A DNA stretch of 64,000 bases from positions 2,418,001-2,482,000 of the forward strand of contig NZ_CP011427.1 in assembly GCF_001506165.1 (NCBI RefSeq). Direction: 5' to 3'. Below, in pieces: positions 1-10,965 of the stretch (position 1 is the stretch's first letter; every line of letters begins with the position of its first letter). The position numbers and the translations under genes are program-made. Under the pieces are notes generated by a model. The model did not search any database. It worked only from the letters and a program-made list of their open reading frames with translations, and was not told where the DNA came from. Origin of the DNA: Pantoea vagans. GTDB lineage: Bacteria; Pseudomonadota; Gammaproteobacteria; Enterobacterales; Enterobacteriaceae.

Positions 1-559
1 GCACGACTTCAGGCTGCGGTTGCTGTTTGTGCAACCAAGACAGACTTTGCACTTCTTCCGGCGGGGACAAATGCCACGTCATGCAGCGACTGCGCAATGT
101 TGCCAGTAAGCGCGACGGCTCACGCACGCTGAGGAAGAACCAACAGTTTGCCGGAGGCTCTTCCAGTGTTTTCAGCAGGGCGTTTGCCGCGGCTTCGGTC
201 AGTTGTGCGGCATCAGGCAGCCAGACAATCTTGGCACCACCCTGTTGGGCGAAATGGTAGAGCTTTTCAGTCACATCGCGCACGGCATCGATCCCCAGCG
301 ACGACTTGCCCTTTTCAGCCTCTAGCCGATACCAGTCTGGATGGGTGTGCGCCTGCATCAAGTGGCAACCGTGGCAGTGACCACAGCTTTTTAACCCTTC
401 CGGCTGCTGGCACATTAGCCAGCGGCTTACGCCCCAAACCAGCGCATCATCCCCCATTCCTTCGATGGCCTGGATCAATAAAGCATGATGCGCCTGACCG
501 GCTTGATGTCGGGCAATAATCTGCCGATAAGGCTGGTTCAGCCATGGATACCAGTTCAT
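1..559 (-). CDS. holB: DNA polymerase III delta-prime subunit (partial, C-terminus beyond left edge)
   Basis: Clamp-loader subunit that helps open and load the beta sliding clamp. My translation from the ATG at 559-557 begins [19 protein letters not shown], like E. coli HolB; 186 residues are in the window. It has the modified nucleotide loop of delta-prime (GMGDDAL), the zinc module CGHCHGC, and the AAA+ motifs LLKTLEEPP and LRSRC (SRC finger). The start overlaps the tmk stop in an ATGA arrangement, so it is translationally coupled to tmk. The gene continues past base 1. Recognition is by motif and gene order and is strong. Confidence 0.95.
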   Translation of the reverse strand, partial: MNWYPWLNQPYRQIIARHQAGQAHHALLIQAIEGMGDDALVWGVSRWLMCQQPEGLKSCGHCHGCHLMQAHTHPDWYRLEAEKGKSSLGIDAVRDVTEKLYHFAQQGGAKIVWLPDAAQLTEAAANALLKTLEEPPANCWFFLSVREPSRLLATLRSRCMTWHLSPPEEVQSLSWLHKQQPQPEVV

Positions 560-1191
560 GCCGCCTGACCTGCCAGCCAGTTGCGCAGCGCCTGCTGAAG
601 TGACGATGTCACGTCTGCAATATTCTGCGTCGCGTCAATCGTGGTGATGGTAGGATCTGCGGCTGCCAGGGCCAGATAACGTTCACGTGTGCGCTCGAAA
701 AAGCGCAGCGATTCCTGTTCAATACGATCCAGCTCACCGCGTGCACGCGCACGCTGCAGACCCATTTCTGGCGTGACATCAAGATAGAGCGTCAAATCAG
801 GACGGAAATCACCCAGCACCGCATCGCGTAACGTGGTCATCAACTGCGTATCCAACCCACGACCTCCGCCTTGATAGGCCTGTGAAGACAAATCATGACG
901 GTCGCCGATAACCCAGGCACCGCGCGCCAGAGCGGGCTTGATGACGTTTTCCACCAGTTGCACGCGTGCGGCATACAGCATCAGCAACTCGGCTTTATCC
1001 GTGACTTGCTCACCCTCGATGCCTTGCTTCACCAGCACACGAAGCTGCTCAGCCAGTGGCGTACCGCCGGGCTCACGGGTGAAAACCACGTCAGTGATCC
1101 CCTGCTCATGCAATACCGCGACGATGGCATCACGGGCGGTTGTTTTGCCTGCGCCTTCCAGACCCTCGATGACGATAAACTTACTTTTCAT
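556..1191 (-). CDS. tmk: Thymidylate kinase (dTMP kinase)
   Basis: Phosphorylates dTMP to dTDP in the cytosol, the step common to de novo and salvage dTTP synthesis. The 211-residue product has the P-loop GLEGAGKT (residues 10-17), the DRH motif (97-99) that positions dTMP, and an Arg-rich LID stretch [10 protein letters not shown] typical of enterobacterial enzymes. Length matches the family. It overlaps the end of mltG by 11 bp and holB by 4 bp, so mltG-tmk-holB read as one transcription unit, as in E. coli. Confidence 0.97.
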   Translation of the reverse strand: MKSKFIVIEGLEGAGKTTARDAIVAVLHEQGITDVVFTREPGGTPLAEQLRVLVKQGIEGEQVTDKAELLMLYAARVQLVENVIKPALARGAWVIGDRHDLSSQAYQGGGRGLDTQLMTTLRDAVLGDFRPDLTLYLDVTPEMGLQRARARGELDRIEQESLRFFERTRERYLALAAADPTITTIDATQNIADVTSSLQQALRNWLAGQAA

Positions 1192-2200
1192 TTTTTTCCT
1201 TCATGGCCAGCCGGTAAACCTGTACCGCTTTATTGTGGCTGGCGAGGTTGGTGGTAAAGGTGTGACCGCCTTTACCATCCGCGACGAAATAGAGGTAATT
1301 GGTTTTTTCCGGATGCGCTGCCGCTTCCAGTGATGCCCTACCCGGCATGGCAATTGGCCCTGGCGGCATACCACTGATGGTATAGGTATTGTAATCGGTT
1401 GGCGTTTCCAGGTCTTTACGCGTCAGCGTGCCCGTGTAACTGTCACCCATACCGTAGATCACCGTGGGATCGGTTTGCAGTTTCATGCCGGTACGCAGTC
1501 GGTTTATAAACACCGATGCCACACGCGCGCGCTCTTCGCTGACGCCCGTTTCTTTTTCGATGATGGAGGCCATGGTCACCAAATCCTGCTCTTTCTTATA
1601 AGGCAGATTGTCCATGCGGCCTTGCCAAATCTCATCGACCAGTTTGTTCATGCGCGCGTGCGCACGCTCCAGTAGCGCCACATCGCTGGTATTGGCGGTG
1701 TAGAGATAAGTGTCAGGATAGAAAGCGCCTTCGAGCTGGCTGGCATCCAGTTTAAGGGCTGCTGCCACGGTGGCAAACTCATCATCCGTCAGGGTGTGTT
1801 TGAGATAAGGCGCTTTGCGCAGTTCTGCCAACCACTCTTTCAAACGTGAGCCTTCAACAAAGCGCACCGGGAACTGTGCCTCTTTACCGCTGGCCAACAG
1901 CTCAAGCAACTGGCGCACCGTCATATTGCTTTCCAGCCGATAAGTACCCGCCTTGAATTTGGCTAATTCCGGTTCCAGTTTCAATAACGGGCCAAACCAG
2001 ATGCTGGCAGGAATAATATGCTGACTTTCCAGCTGTGCTTCCAGTACCACGCGACCGCTGCCTGCTGGCAGGGTATAAAGGGTTTCCTGGCTGATCGTCA
2101 AAGGTGTATCGGCTAAACGTTCGATTTGCCAATAACTAAAGGCGGCCGCGAGGCCGGCAATCGCCACGGCGCTGGCGACGATTTTTTTCATTCGGGTCAT
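1181..2200 (-). CDS. mltG: Endolytic murein transglycosylase MltG
   Basis: Inner-membrane YceG/MltG family lytic transglycosylase, thought to cut nascent glycan strands and so release them from synthesis. From the ATG at 2200 (339 aa) there is an N-terminal membrane segment (about residues 6-25), then a periplasmic domain with the signature SIIEKETG; by position the catalytic glutamate is E217 (E218 in E. coli). I chose this start because it overlaps the pabC stop as ATGA and leaves the E. coli-like MKK just inside. An in-frame upstream ATG at 2221 would lie inside pabC. Confidence 0.95.
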   Translation of the reverse strand: MTRMKKIVASAVAIAGLAAAFSYWQIERLADTPLTISQETLYTLPAGSGRVVLEAQLESQHIIPASIWFGPLLKLEPELAKFKAGTYRLESNMTVRQLLELLASGKEAQFPVRFVEGSRLKEWLAELRKAPYLKHTLTDDEFATVAAALKLDASQLEGAFYPDTYLYTANTSDVALLERAHARMNKLVDEIWQGRMDNLPYKKEQDLVTMASIIEKETGVSEERARVASVFINRLRTGMKLQTDPTVIYGMGDSYTGTLTRKDLETPTDYNTYTISGMPPGPIAMPGRASLEAAAHPEKTNYLYFVADGKGGHTFTTNLASHNKAVQVYRLAMKEKNEK

Positions 2201-3009
2201 GTTGCTTCCATTGTCTGGCAACTGTCCTGCAGTTGCTGGTACAGCGTGCGCGCGGAGAACGAAACATCGTCAATTTTCCGCACAGGTAAAACCGGCATCA
2301 GGGCGTTACAAATCACCACTTCATCGGCGTTCAACACATCGTCCCTGCTACCGTCAATCAATTGACAAGACTGGCCTGCCATCGCCATTTGCGCCATCAG
2401 ATAACGGCACATAATGCCATTCACACCCGCTTGTTCCAGGCGCGGCGTATAGATGCGTTCGCCTTTGCGCCAGAATAAATTGGCCGCACAGCATTCCACC
2501 ACCGTCCCTGCAGTGTCAAGCACCAGCGCTTCGTCAGCGTCGGTCTGATCAAGATGTCGACGGATCAGCACTTGTTCAAGTCTGTTCAAATGCTTTAGCC
2601 CAGCCAGTAAAGGATTTCTTGCCAACCGAACCGGACTGGTGACGAGGGTTGCACCTTGCTGCTGCAAACGGGCGTAATGATTCGGCCAGGGTGCCAGCGA
2701 AAGAATGCGAGTCGGCGTCTCGCAGCCGGCTCTGCTGTAGCCTCTGCCTCCTGCACCGGGCGTCAGAATGACTTTTAATACGGCCTGAGCCTGACCGCTG
2801 GCCAGCTGCTGCATCTCTGCCGACAATCGGGCGAGATCAGGGAGCGGTATAAACAGGCGTTCACAGCTCTCTTTCAGCCGTTGCAGATGGGCATCCAGCA
2901 ACTGAATTCTGCCGCCAACCACCGCGGCAGTGGTAAAGCAGCCGTCGCCAAACTGCACCGCGCGATCGCTTGCGGAGAGCACGTTCTGCTCTATGCCGTT
3001 TATCAACAT
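2197..3009 (-). CDS. pabC: Aminodeoxychorismate lyase
   Basis: PLP fold-type IV enzyme that splits 4-amino-4-deoxychorismate into p-aminobenzoate and pyruvate for folate synthesis. The product (270 aa) starts [19 protein letters not shown] and contains FGDGCFTT and [10 protein letters not shown], in which K139 is the expected PLP lysine. The ATG at 3009 is preceded by AAGGGG at good spacing; an ATG two codons upstream (3015) sits too close to that site. It follows fabF after a terminator and is coupled to mltG. Confidence 0.95.
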   Translation of the reverse strand: MLINGIEQNVLSASDRAVQFGDGCFTTAAVVGGRIQLLDAHLQRLKESCERLFIPLPDLARLSAEMQQLASGQAQAVLKVILTPGAGGRGYSRAGCETPTRILSLAPWPNHYARLQQQGATLVTSPVRLARNPLLAGLKHLNRLEQVLIRRHLDQTDADEALVLDTAGTVVECCAANLFWRKGERIYTPRLEQAGVNGIMCRYLMAQMAMAGQSCQLIDGSRDDVLNADEVVICNALMPVLPVRKIDDVSFSARTLYQQLQDSCQTMEAT

Positions 3010-3081
3010 ACCCATCCCCTTGGCTACTGTGCCTGTTTACATACCATCGACGAACGTAAGATTCCACGCCACTGCGTGTCA

Positions 3082-3116
3082 AAATATAAAAAAGGCCCGC
3101 ATTGCGGGCCTTTTAT
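3082..3116 (-). terminator. Rho-independent terminator of the fab cluster
   Basis: A 7-bp GC stem (GGCCCGC/GCGGGCC, loop ATT) at 3094-3110 is flanked by A/T runs. Read on the minus strand it is followed by a T-rich tract, directly after the fabF stop at 3132. It separates the fab cluster from pabC-mltG-tmk-holB. Confidence 0.85.
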
Positions 3117-3131
3117 TGGGCGGGGTATGAA

Positions 3132-4373
3132 TTATACCTTGCGGAAGATAAGCGAACCGTTGGTGCCGCCAAATCCGAAGGAGTTACACAAAGCATACTC
3201 CAGACCGCTCACCTGGCGCGCCGTATGCGGCACGAAATCCAGGTCGCAACCTTCATCTGGGTTATCCAGGTTGATGGTTGGCGGAATGGCCTGGTCACGC
3301 AGTGCCAGAATCGAATAAATCGATTCTACGGCCCCTGCCGCACCGAGCAAGTGTCCGGTCATGGATTTGGTAGAGCTGACCATCACACTGCGGGCCGCTG
3401 CACCAAATACTGACTTCACTGCCTGCGCTTCAGCTTTGTCACCGGCTGGCGTCGAGGTGCCATGCGCGTTAACGTAGCCAATCTGCTCCGCATTCAGCTG
3501 CGCATCACGCAATGCATTGACCATTGCCGCTGCTGCACCTGAACCATCTTCCGGAGGAGAGGTCATGTGGTAAGCATCGCTGCTCATGCCGAAACCGATA
3601 ATTTCAGCATAGATTTTAGCACCGCGCTTCTTCGCATGTTCGTACTCTTCCAGCACCACAATGCCTGCACCGTCACCCAGCACAAAGCCATCACGATCTT
3701 TATCCCACGGACGGCTTGCCGCCTGCGGGTTCTCGTTATTTGTGGAGAGCGCACGTGCAGCACCGAAGCCACCGACACCCAGTGGGGTACTGGCTTTTTC
3801 AGCACCACCAGCCAGCATAACGTCAGCATCGTTGTACGCGATGATACGCGCAGCATGACCAATGTTATGCACGCCTGAAGTACAAGCCGTTGCAATCGAA
3901 ATGCTTGGTCCTTTGAGACCGTACATGATGGTCAGATGACCGGCTACCATGTTAACGATGGTCGAAGGAACAAAGAATGGGCTGATTTTGCGCGGGCCGC
4001 CGTTGACCAGAGAACTGTGGTTATCTTCAATTAAACCCAGTCCGCCGATGCCGGAACCAATTGCCGCACCGATGCGACCGGCATTCTCATCAGTTACAAC
4101 CAGACCGGAGTCTGCCATAGCCTGAATGCCGGCAACAATGCCGTATTGGATGAAGTCATCCATCTTGCGCTGATCTTTGCGCGAGATGAATTCATCGCAA
4201 TTAAAATCTCTTACTAAGCCCGCAAAGCGTGTTGCGTAGGCACTAGTATCAAAATGGTCGATCAGGTTAATGCCGCTCTGACCGGCAAGGAGAGCACTCC
4301 AGGTAGACTCTACGGTATTGCCGACAGGAGACAACATGCCAAGACCAGTCACAACTACACGACGCTTAGACAC
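3132..4373 (-). CDS. fabF: 3-oxoacyl-ACP synthase II (KAS II)
   Basis: Condenses malonyl-ACP with long acyl-ACP in fatty acid elongation; in enterobacteria it governs temperature-dependent cis-vaccenate formation. The 413-residue thiolase-fold protein has the Cys-His-His set: C164 in ATACTSG, H304 in [11 protein letters not shown] and H341 in [13 protein letters not shown], with the oxyanion-associated K336. It is last in the fab cluster, 86 bp after acpP, and is followed by a strong terminator. Full length, nothing unusual. Confidence 0.98.
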   Translation of the reverse strand: MSKRRVVVTGLGMLSPVGNTVESTWSALLAGQSGINLIDHFDTSAYATRFAGLVRDFNCDEFISRKDQRKMDDFIQYGIVAGIQAMADSGLVVTDENAGRIGAAIGSGIGGLGLIEDNHSSLVNGGPRKISPFFVPSTIVNMVAGHLTIMYGLKGPSISIATACTSGVHNIGHAARIIAYNDADVMLAGGAEKASTPLGVGGFGAARALSTNNENPQAASRPWDKDRDGFVLGDGAGIVVLEEYEHAKKRGAKIYAEIIGFGMSSDAYHMTSPPEDGSGAAAAMVNALRDAQLNAEQIGYVNAHGTSTPAGDKAEAQAVKSVFGAAARSVMVSSTKSMTGHLLGAAGAVESIYSILALRDQAIPPTINLDNPDEGCDLDFVPHTARQVSGLEYALCNSFGFGGTNGSLIFRKV

Positions 4374-4459
4374 GTACGTCCTCCAGGGAGGGAAAAAATA
4401 ACGCTATGTGGGGCAAACATAAAACTCAGGCGGTCGAGGTGACCGCCTGAAGATATTCA

Positions 4460-4696
4460 TTAGCCTTGATGGCTATTGATGTAATCGATCGCTGCCTGAA
4501 CGGTAGTGATTTTCTCAGCTTCTTCGTCTGGAATTTCAGTATCAAACTCTTCTTCCAGAGCCATTACCAGCTCAACGGTGTCAAGAGAATCTGCACCCAG
4601 GTCTTCAACGAAAGAAGCAGTGTTAATCACTTCGTCTTCTTTAACACCCAGCTGCTCAGCTACGATTTTCTTAACGCGTTGTTCGATATCGCTCAT
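4460..4696 (-). CDS. acpP: Acyl carrier protein
   Basis: Carries growing acyl chains on a 4'-phosphopantetheine arm for the Fab enzymes, PlsX and lipid A synthesis. The 78-residue acidic protein has the modification motif [11 protein letters not shown] with the attachment serine at S37 (counting Met). It lies between fabG and fabF with 153 bp upstream, enough room for its own promoter. Virtually identical in layout to E. coli AcpP. The separate carrier proteins expected for the aryl polyene pathway are not in this window. Confidence 0.98.
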   Translation of the reverse strand: MSDIEQRVKKIVAEQLGVKEDEVINTASFVEDLGADSLDTVELVMALEEEFDTEIPDEEAEKITTVQAAIDYINSHQG

Positions 4697-4849
4697 ACTA
4701 TTTAATTTCCTATCAAAACTCGCTTTCGCGATGGTTTTCGTAGTGTATAAAATGTTGAAAAAGATGCAACAAAATCCCGGCTGGTCGAACCACGATTTTG
4801 CGCTATTCTGCGGTGTTTACCGCAGATAATGCAAATGATTTCGTGATTA

Positions 4850-5584
4850 TCAGACCATGTACATGCCGCCATTGACGTGCAGCGTCTCACCCGTGATGTA
4901 AGAGGCTTCGTCAGAGGCTAAGAATGCAACAGCATTGGCAATCTCCTGCGGGTCGCCTAAACGACCTGCCGGCACTTCTGCCAAAATGCCCGAGCGCTGA
5001 TCTTCGTTCAGTGCACGCGTCATGTCCGTCTCAATAAAGCCCGGAGCCACGACGTTTACGGTAATGCCACGTGACGCGACTTCTCGCGCCAGTGATTTGC
5101 TAAAGCCAATCAAACCTGCTTTTGCTGCCGCGTAGTTTGTTTGGCCCGCGTTACCCATGGTTCCAACTACAGAACCGATGGTAATGATACGGCCCACGCG
5201 TTTTTTCATCATGGCACGCATAACCGCCTTAGAAAGACGGAAGACCGATGTCAGGTTGGTATCGAGGATATCCGCCCATTCATCGTCTTTCATGCGCATC
5301 AACAGATTGTCACGCGTAATGCCTGCATTATTGACTAAAATGTCCACTTCGCCAAATTCAGCGCGAACTTTCTCGAGCACGCTCTCAATAGAGGCGGCAT
5401 CGGTCACGTTCAGCAGCAGACCTTTACCTTTATCGCCGAGGTAAGCACTGATTGCTTCCGCACCGCTTTCACTGGTAGCCGTTCCCACCACTTTCGCACC
5501 GCGTGCAACCAGCGTTTCCGCGATCGCACGGCCAATGCCGCGGCTTGCGCCAGTCACCAGCGCTACTTTACCTTCAAAGCTCAT
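4850..5584 (-). CDS. fabG: 3-oxoacyl-ACP reductase
   Basis: NADPH-dependent short-chain dehydrogenase reducing 3-oxoacyl-ACP in each elongation round. The product (244 aa) has the TGASRGIG nucleotide loop (11-18), NNAG (85-88) and the triad S138, Y151, K155 (YAAAK). It lies between fabD and acpP in the same orientation with short gaps. A diverged paralogue, apeQ, sits at 55450-56181 in the pigment cluster. Confidence 0.98.
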   Translation of the reverse strand: MSFEGKVALVTGASRGIGRAIAETLVARGAKVVGTATSESGAEAISAYLGDKGKGLLLNVTDAASIESVLEKVRAEFGEVDILVNNAGITRDNLLMRMKDDEWADILDTNLTSVFRLSKAVMRAMMKKRVGRIITIGSVVGTMGNAGQTNYAAAKAGLIGFSKSLAREVASRGITVNVVAPGFIETDMTRALNEDQRSGILAEVPAGRLGDPQEIANAVAFLASDEASYITGETLHVNGGMYMV

Positions 5585-5594
5585 GTTTTTCCTC

Positions 5595-6527
5595 TTATTC
5601 CTGTGTAAACGCAGCGTTTAGTGAAGCAGAATCGTTCACTGCAGCAGCGGTCAGGCTATCTACAATACGTTTGGTCAGACCGGTCAGGACTTTACCTGGA
5701 CCGATCTCCAGCAACTGGTCAACACCTTGGGTCGCGATAAACTCAACCGCTTCCGTCCAGCGAACGGGGCTGTACAGCTGGCGTACCAGGGCGCTGCGAA
5801 TCGCCGCGGCCTCAGTTTCGCACTTCACATCCACGTTGTTAACCACCGGTACGGCTGGGGCGTTGAACGTAATGTTCTCCAGCGCAACGGCCAGTTTCTC
5901 TGCGGCGGGCTTCATTAACGCACAGTGCGACGGTACGCTGACAGGTAACGGCAACGCACGTTTTGCACCTGCTGCTTTACAGGCTGCTCCAGCACGCTCT
6001 ACCGCTTCTTTATCGCCCGCGATAACCACCTGGCCAGGCGAGTTGAAGTTGACCGGTGAAACCACCTGACCTTGCGCGCTTTCTTCGCAGGCTTTACGGA
6101 TGGATTCATCATCAAGACCAATAATTGCCTGCATGGCGCCCGTGCCTTCTGGCACCGCTTCTTGCATCAATTTGCCGCGCAGCTCAACCAGCTTAATCGC
6201 ATCGGCGAAATTCAGTACACCAGCACAAACCAGCGCAGAATATTCACCCAAGCTGTGGCCCGCCATTAACATCGGCTGTGAGCCATTTTTGCTCTGCCAG
6301 ACACGGTAAATGGCCACTGAAGCCGCCAGCAGGGCTGGTTGGGTCTGCCAGGTTTTGTTCAACTCTTCAGCGGGGCCTTGTTGCACCAGCTGCCATAAGT
6401 CGTAACCCAGTGCATCTGAAGCTTCACGGAATGTGGCTTCAACCTGCGGATTTTCTGCAGCCAGGTCGGCCAACATGCCAACGGTCTGCGATCCCTGTCC
6501 CGGGAAAACAAAAGCAAATTGTGTCAT
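5595..6527 (-). CDS. fabD: Malonyl-CoA:ACP transacylase
   Basis: Transfers malonyl from CoA to AcpP, supplying the extender unit for fatty acids. The 310-residue alpha/beta-hydrolase-like protein contains GHSLGEYSA with the nucleophile S92 and H201 in VPSHCALM. It is 16 bp downstream of fabH and 10 bp upstream of fabG, in the same operon. Full length compared with E. coli FabD. Confidence 0.98.
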   Translation of the reverse strand: MTQFAFVFPGQGSQTVGMLADLAAENPQVEATFREASDALGYDLWQLVQQGPAEELNKTWQTQPALLAASVAIYRVWQSKNGSQPMLMAGHSLGEYSALVCAGVLNFADAIKLVELRGKLMQEAVPEGTGAMQAIIGLDDESIRKACEESAQGQVVSPVNFNSPGQVVIAGDKEAVERAGAACKAAGAKRALPLPVSVPSHCALMKPAAEKLAVALENITFNAPAVPVVNNVDVKCETEAAAIRSALVRQLYSPVRWTEAVEFIATQGVDQLLEIGPGKVLTGLTKRIVDSLTAAAVNDSASLNAAFTQE

Positions 6528-6543
6528 CTTTCGTTCCTGTCAA

Positions 6544-7497
6544 TCAAAAGCGAACCAGCGCCGAACCCCAGGTAAAACCGCCACCAAAGGCTTCGAGCAA
6601 AATCAGTTGTCCTGGCTTGATACGGCCATCACGCACGGCTTCATCGAGTGCACTTGGCACTGAGGCAGCGGAAGTATTGCCGTGGCGATCCAGCGTGACC
6701 ACAACCTTGTCCATGCCCATGCCGAGTTTTTTGGCGGTGGCGCTGATAATGCGCAAGTTGGCCTGGTGTGGTACCAGCCAGTCGAGCATTTCGCGGTCAA
6801 GGTTATTGGCCTGTAACGTCTCGTCAACGATGTGGGCGAGTTCAGTTACTGCCACTTTGAAGACTTCATTACCTGCCATGGTGAGGTAAGCTGGCTCATC
6901 CTGATGCGCACGGTCCTGATACGGCAGCGTCAACAGTTTGCCGTAGCGGCCATCAGCGTGAAGATGTGTCGACAGAATGCCCGGCTCTTCGCTTTGACCC
7001 AGTACCACCGCACCGGCGCCATCACCGAACAGGATTATGGTGCCGCGATCTTCAGGATCCAGTGTCCGCGCCAAAACGTCCGCACCAATCACCAGCGCGT
7101 GTTTAACCACGCCATTTTTGATGTATTGATCGGCAACGCTTAATGCGTAGGTAAAACCTGCACAAGCGGCGGCCAAATCAAATGCCGCGCAGTCGTTAAT
7201 CTCCAGCATTTGCTGGATCATACACGCTGAACTTGGGAAGGCGTGGCTGGAAGAGGTGGTTGCCACAATAATCAGACCGACATCGCTGGCAGCGACGCCA
7301 GCCATTTCCAGCGCACGTTGCGCGGCGGTAAAGCCCATGGTGGCCACGGTTTCATCTGGCGCAGCAATGCGGCGCTCACGGATGCCGGTACGGGTGACAA
7401 TCCACTCGTCCGAAGTTTCCACCAGTTTTTCAAGATCCGCATTGGTGCGAACCTGCTCAGGCAAATAGCTGCCCGTACCGATAATTTTGGTAAACAT
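6544..7497 (-). CDS. fabH: 3-oxoacyl-ACP synthase III (KAS III)
   Basis: Starts fatty acid synthesis by condensing acetyl-CoA with malonyl-ACP. The 317-residue protein has the catalytic triad C112 ([11 protein letters not shown]), H244 (VPHQANLRI) and N274 (DRHGNTSAA) at exactly the E. coli positions. The start codon directly follows the plsX stop with no gap, so the two are tightly coupled. Confidence 0.98.
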   Translation of the reverse strand: MFTKIIGTGSYLPEQVRTNADLEKLVETSDEWIVTRTGIRERRIAAPDETVATMGFTAAQRALEMAGVAASDVGLIIVATTSSSHAFPSSACMIQQMLEINDCAAFDLAAACAGFTYALSVADQYIKNGVVKHALVIGADVLARTLDPEDRGTIILFGDGAGAVVLGQSEEPGILSTHLHADGRYGKLLTLPYQDRAHQDEPAYLTMAGNEVFKVAVTELAHIVDETLQANNLDREMLDWLVPHQANLRIISATAKKLGMGMDKVVVTLDRHGNTSAASVPSALDEAVRDGRIKPGQLILLEAFGGGFTWGSALVRF

Positions 7498-8538
7498 CTA
7501 CGCTTTGTCACTCCTGGCTAATACAGCGTCAAGGCGCGCAGCAATCCTCTCTGGGACTTGCCTTCGCACCGCCTGCTCTGCCTGCTCTATCGCCACGGCA
7601 AACGCACGTTGATTCGCCGCACCGTGGCTTTTGATCACTGTCCCGCGCAATCCTAACAGACAAGCGCCATTGTACTGGTCGGGGTTGAGATGACCGAAAC
7701 GTTTAGCCAGGCGCTTTTGAATCCAGCGCCCGACCAGTTTCAACCACCAAGCCCGTTTTTTCCCATCCTCTGACGACTTGAGCAGAGAAAGAAACATTCT
7801 TACCACGCCTTCCATGGTTTTCAGCGTGACGTTACCCACGAAGCCATCACAGACCAGCACATCCGTCTTGCCGGTGAGGAGATCGTTCCCCTCAAGATAT
7901 CCAATATAGTTGATTTGCGGTGTGTCTCGTAGAACCGCAGATGCTGCGCGAATCGTTTCCAGCCCTTTGGTCTCTTCCTGACCAATGTTCAAGAGTGCAA
8001 CGCGCGGCTTGGCAATTTCCAGCACTTCTTCTGCCATGACGGCGCCCATCACCGCAAACTGCACCAGCATGTCGCTGTCTGAATCGACGTTTGCGCCTAA
8101 ATCCAGCACCACCGTTTTGCCATGCTGCTGATGCGGCAAGACGGTCATCAACGCCGGACGCTCAATCCCATCCAGCGGCTTTAATAACATTTTTGCCAGA
8201 CCCATCAATGCGCCGGTATTCCCCGCACTGATACAAGCCTGTGCTCTCCCCTCTTTCACCTGTTCTAACGCCACGCGCATGGAACTGCCGCGACTGTTAC
8301 GAATAGCTTGTGAAGGTTTGGCATCACTTGCAATAACCGATTCGGCAGGGATCACCTGCACACGCCCCAGTAACGAGGAATCCGCTTTGGCAAGAAATGA
8401 CGAGATGATGTCGGGATCACCGACCAGAAGAAGAACCAGATGCGTATGAGAGGCCAGTGCCTGCAAGGATGCAGGCACTGTCACGCAGGGACCGAAATCC
8501 CCGCCCATGGCATCAACTGCCAGGGTCAAACGTGTCAA
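7498..8538 (-). CDS. plsX: Phosphate acyltransferase PlsX
   Basis: Converts acyl-ACP to acyl-phosphate for glycerol-3-phosphate acylation, linking fatty acid and phospholipid synthesis. The product (346 aa) starts [17 protein letters not shown] and keeps family motifs such as SAGNTGALM and [10 protein letters not shown]. It lies downstream of rpmF (27-bp gap), the ribosomal-protein/lipid operon order conserved in enterobacteria. Confidence 0.97.
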   Translation of the reverse strand: MTRLTLAVDAMGGDFGPCVTVPASLQALASHTHLVLLLVGDPDIISSFLAKADSSLLGRVQVIPAESVIASDAKPSQAIRNSRGSSMRVALEQVKEGRAQACISAGNTGALMGLAKMLLKPLDGIERPALMTVLPHQQHGKTVVLDLGANVDSDSDMLVQFAVMGAVMAEEVLEIAKPRVALLNIGQEETKGLETIRAASAVLRDTPQINYIGYLEGNDLLTGKTDVLVCDGFVGNVTLKTMEGVVRMFLSLLKSSEDGKKRAWWLKLVGRWIQKRLAKRFGHLNPDQYNGACLLGLRGTVIKSHGAANQRAFAVAIEQAEQAVRRQVPERIAARLDAVLARSDKA

Positions 8539-8565
8539 GGTATCGCCTTGCGTAACCGCAAAGAA

Positions 8566-8736
8566 TTACTTGGTGATAACCTTGCGACCGCGGTAGTAAC
8601 CATCCGCAGTGATATGGTGACGCAGATGAGTTTCACCAGAAACTTTATCTACTGACAGAGCTGCGGTGGTCAGCGCATCGTGTGAACGACGCATACCACG
8701 CTTAGAACGGGTTGGTTTATTCTGTTGTACGGCCAT
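8566..8736 (-). CDS. rpmF: 50S ribosomal protein L32
   Basis: Translating the minus strand from the ATG at 8736 gives a 56-residue basic protein starting [19 protein letters not shown] and ending in GRKVITK, matching enterobacterial L32. It is a component of the large ribosomal subunit. It lies 14 bp after yceD and 27 bp before plsX, the usual yceD-rpmF-plsX order. Confidence 0.97.
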   Translation of the reverse strand: MAVQQNKPTRSKRGMRRSHDALTTAALSVDKVSGETHLRHHITADGYYRGRKVITK

Positions 8737-8750
8737 GGACCTTACTCCTA

Positions 8751-9272
8751 TTACTTACGCTTTAAACTGGCTAATACGGCAAACGGATTTGGTTTTTCTG
8801 CCTCTTCAGGCAGCTTCCCAAATACCATGTCCGCGTCGGACACTTCACAGTGTTCAGAATCATGCACCGGAACGACAGGCAGCGCGAGGATGAGTTCATC
8901 TTCGATGACTGCCAGCAAGTCGATTTCGCCGAAATCATTGATATCAACTGGCTCGTACGCTTCCGGCAGTGCCTCGGCCTGCTCATCAGAAGAGACAGGA
9001 CTGAAGCAATAGCTTACGTGAACATGATGCGGAAACGACTGGTTGCAGCGTTGACAAGACAGAGTCACCTGCGTTTCAGCTGTTCCCTCAAGAACCGCTA
9101 AGCGCTGGTTGTCAATCGCAAACGACATGGTGCATTCCACATCACTGTCCACACTCACGACCGTTTCAGCCAAACGCGCCACCAATTCAGGTGCATACAC
9201 ACCTTGGTAATCAAGGCGTTTTTGCGCGGCACGGGCCACATCGATCGTCAGGGGTAATTTTACCTTTTGCAT
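8751..9272 (-). CDS. yceD: 23S rRNA accumulation protein YceD (DUF177)
   Basis: Small acidic DUF177 protein; in E. coli and plants the family has been linked to 23S rRNA accumulation, with mechanism unclear. The product is 173 aa, starting [19 protein letters not shown]. It contains CQRCNQ in mid-protein, a possible half zinc site, and a Glu/Asp-rich C-terminal half. It is first in the yceD-rpmF-plsX-fab transcription unit; the 140-bp gap to the divergent yceF must hold the promoters of both. Confidence 0.93.
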   Translation of the reverse strand: MQKVKLPLTIDVARAAQKRLDYQGVYAPELVARLAETVVSVDSDVECTMSFAIDNQRLAVLEGTAETQVTLSCQRCNQSFPHHVHVSYCFSPVSSDEQAEALPEAYEPVDINDFGEIDLLAVIEDELILALPVVPVHDSEHCEVSDADMVFGKLPEEAEKPNPFAVLASLKRK

Positions 9273-9412
9273 AGGGCGCGCATATTAACTTTGTAACGTC
9301 ATAGAGTCAAAGAAAAAGGCCGGTTTACAGCATCTTTCACCCGTTAGTCGCATCCAGTGCGGCGCATAGTTTAAAATGACTGTCATCTTTACGCTATCTA
9401 TTCTGAAAAAAA

Positions 9413-9997
9413 ATGATGACTCCGTTAATTTTGGCCTCGACCTCCCCTTTCCGTCAGACCTTGCTGGCCAAGCTTGGCCTGCCGTTCATGGCCGCCGCCC
9501 CAGATTGTGACGAAACCCCACGGCCCGATGAATCCGCGCAAGAGTTGGTACAACGCCTGGCGTTAGCCAAAGCGCAAGCATTGGCGGAAGATTACCCTAA
9601 CCACTGGATCATTGGCTCTGATCAGGTTTGCGTGCTGGATGGTGTGATTACGGGAAAACCTCATACCGTTGCCAATGCCTGCCAGCAACTTTCGGCTGCC
9701 AGCGGTAAGGTGATCACTTTTTACACCGGGTTGGCGTTGATACAACCACAAAGTCAGCAACAGCACGTGATTGTTGAACCCTTTAACGTGCATTTCCGCA
9801 CCTTAAATGATGAAGAAATTCGCCTCTACGTAGAAAAGGAACAACCGTTGCACTGTGCAGGCAGTTTTAAAAGTGAAGGGATGGGAATTTGTCTGTTTGA
9901 ACGGCTTGAGGGACGCGATCCCAATACATTAATTGGTCTACCGCTGATTGCGCTAAATGAAATGCTCATAAAAGTGGGCATCAACGCGTTAGGTTGA
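9413..9997 (+). CDS. yceF: Maf-family nucleotide pyrophosphatase (7-methyl-GTP type)
   Basis: House-cleaning enzyme of the Maf family; the E. coli YceF branch prefers 7-methyl-GTP. The 194-residue product has the N-terminal [10 protein letters not shown] phosphate-binding motif, then [14 protein letters not shown] and [10 protein letters not shown], which is the YceF-type rather than YhdE-type sequence. Two consecutive ATGs (9413, 9416) could start it. Convergent with rluC, with only 11 bp between stop codons. Confidence 0.94.
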   Translation: MMTPLILASTSPFRQTLLAKLGLPFMAAAPDCDETPRPDESAQELVQRLALAKAQALAEDYPNHWIIGSDQVCVLDGVITGKPHTVANACQQLSAASGKVITFYTGLALIQPQSQQQHVIVEPFNVHFRTLNDEEIRLYVEKEQPLHCAGSFKSEGMGICLFERLEGRDPNTLIGLPLIALNEMLIKVGINALG

Positions 9998-10002
9998 TGC
10001 CC
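9976..10002. terminator. Hairpin between convergent yceF and rluC
   Basis: GGGCATCAAC pairs with GTTGATGCCC (10 bp, 7-nt loop) across the yceF stop codon, in the short space between two convergent genes. It lacks a clear T-tract on either side, so a role as a shared terminator is inference. Confidence 0.4.
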
Positions 10003-10008
10003 GTTGCA

Positions 10009-10965
10009 TCACGCTTTTTTCTGACGTAACTGTGCAAGGCAATGCTTAAGCGCATTATCCAGCGGCGCTTCCATCCGCAACACTTCCCCGGTATTAGGGT
10101 GTGTGAAGGTCAACGCTGCCGCGTGCAAGAACAAGCGAGCCAAACCTGTTGAGGCAAGTTGGCGGTCAAATTCACGATCGCCATAACGATCGTCAAACGC
10201 AATCGGATGTCCACCATGCAGCGTGTGCACGCGAATCTGATGCGTACGACCGGTGACCGGGCTCGCTTTTACTAACGTCGCAAAGCCAAAACGCTCTTCC
10301 ACTTTAAAGCGCGTCTCTGAAGGCTTTCCTTCCGCACTCACGCGCACAACACGCTCACCACTTTGCAAAATGTTTTTCAGTAAGGGAGCCTGCACAACTT
10401 TCAAATGTGATGGCCAGTCACCGCGCACCAGTGCCAGGTAATCTTTCTGCATGCCTTTTTCGCGCAACTGCTCATGCAACGAACGCAGAGCCGAGCGTTT
10501 TTTAGCAACCAGCAGAATGCCTGAGGTATCACGATCAAGGCGATGAACCAATTCAAGGAAACGCGCTTCCGGGCGCAGTGCGCGCAGACCTTCAATAACC
10601 CCAAAGCTCAGGCCGCTTCCGCCATGAACTGCTGTGCCTGCCGGTTTGTTCAACACCAGTAAATGATCGTCTTCGTACAGGATGGCATGCGCCAACGCCG
10701 CGACTTTATCAAGTTTCGGCGACACAGCCTGCTCTTCTCGCTCAGCAACCCGCACTGGAGGAATTCGGACTTCGTCGCCCTCTTCCAGTTTATATTCCGG
10801 TTTGACGCGACCTTTATTCACGCGCACCTCGCCTTTACGCAAGATGCGATAAATCATGCTTTTCGGCACGCCCTTGAGCTGGGTGCGCAAAAAGTTATCA
10901 ATTCGTTGTCCGGCATTTTCAGCCGAAATGGCGACATACTGTACGCCGGGATTCTCTGTTTTCAT
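10009..10965 (-). CDS. rluC: 23S rRNA pseudouridine(955/2504/2580) synthase
   Basis: Makes three pseudouridines in 23S rRNA. The 318-residue protein has an N-terminal S4 RNA-binding domain (about residues 18-80; [16 protein letters not shown]) and a RluA-type catalytic domain with HRLDRDTSG, in which D144 is the nucleophilic aspartate. It is divergent from rne, the conserved enterobacterial arrangement. Confidence 0.96.
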   Translation of the reverse strand: MKTENPGVQYVAISAENAGQRIDNFLRTQLKGVPKSMIYRILRKGEVRVNKGRVKPEYKLEEGDEVRIPPVRVAEREEQAVSPKLDKVAALAHAILYEDDHLLVLNKPAGTAVHGGSGLSFGVIEGLRALRPEARFLELVHRLDRDTSGILLVAKKRSALRSLHEQLREKGMQKDYLALVRGDWPSHLKVVQAPLLKNILQSGERVVRVSAEGKPSETRFKVEERFGFATLVKASPVTGRTHQIRVHTLHGGHPIAFDDRYGDREFDRQLASTGLARLFLHAAALTFTHPNTGEVLRMEAPLDNALKHCLAQLRQKKA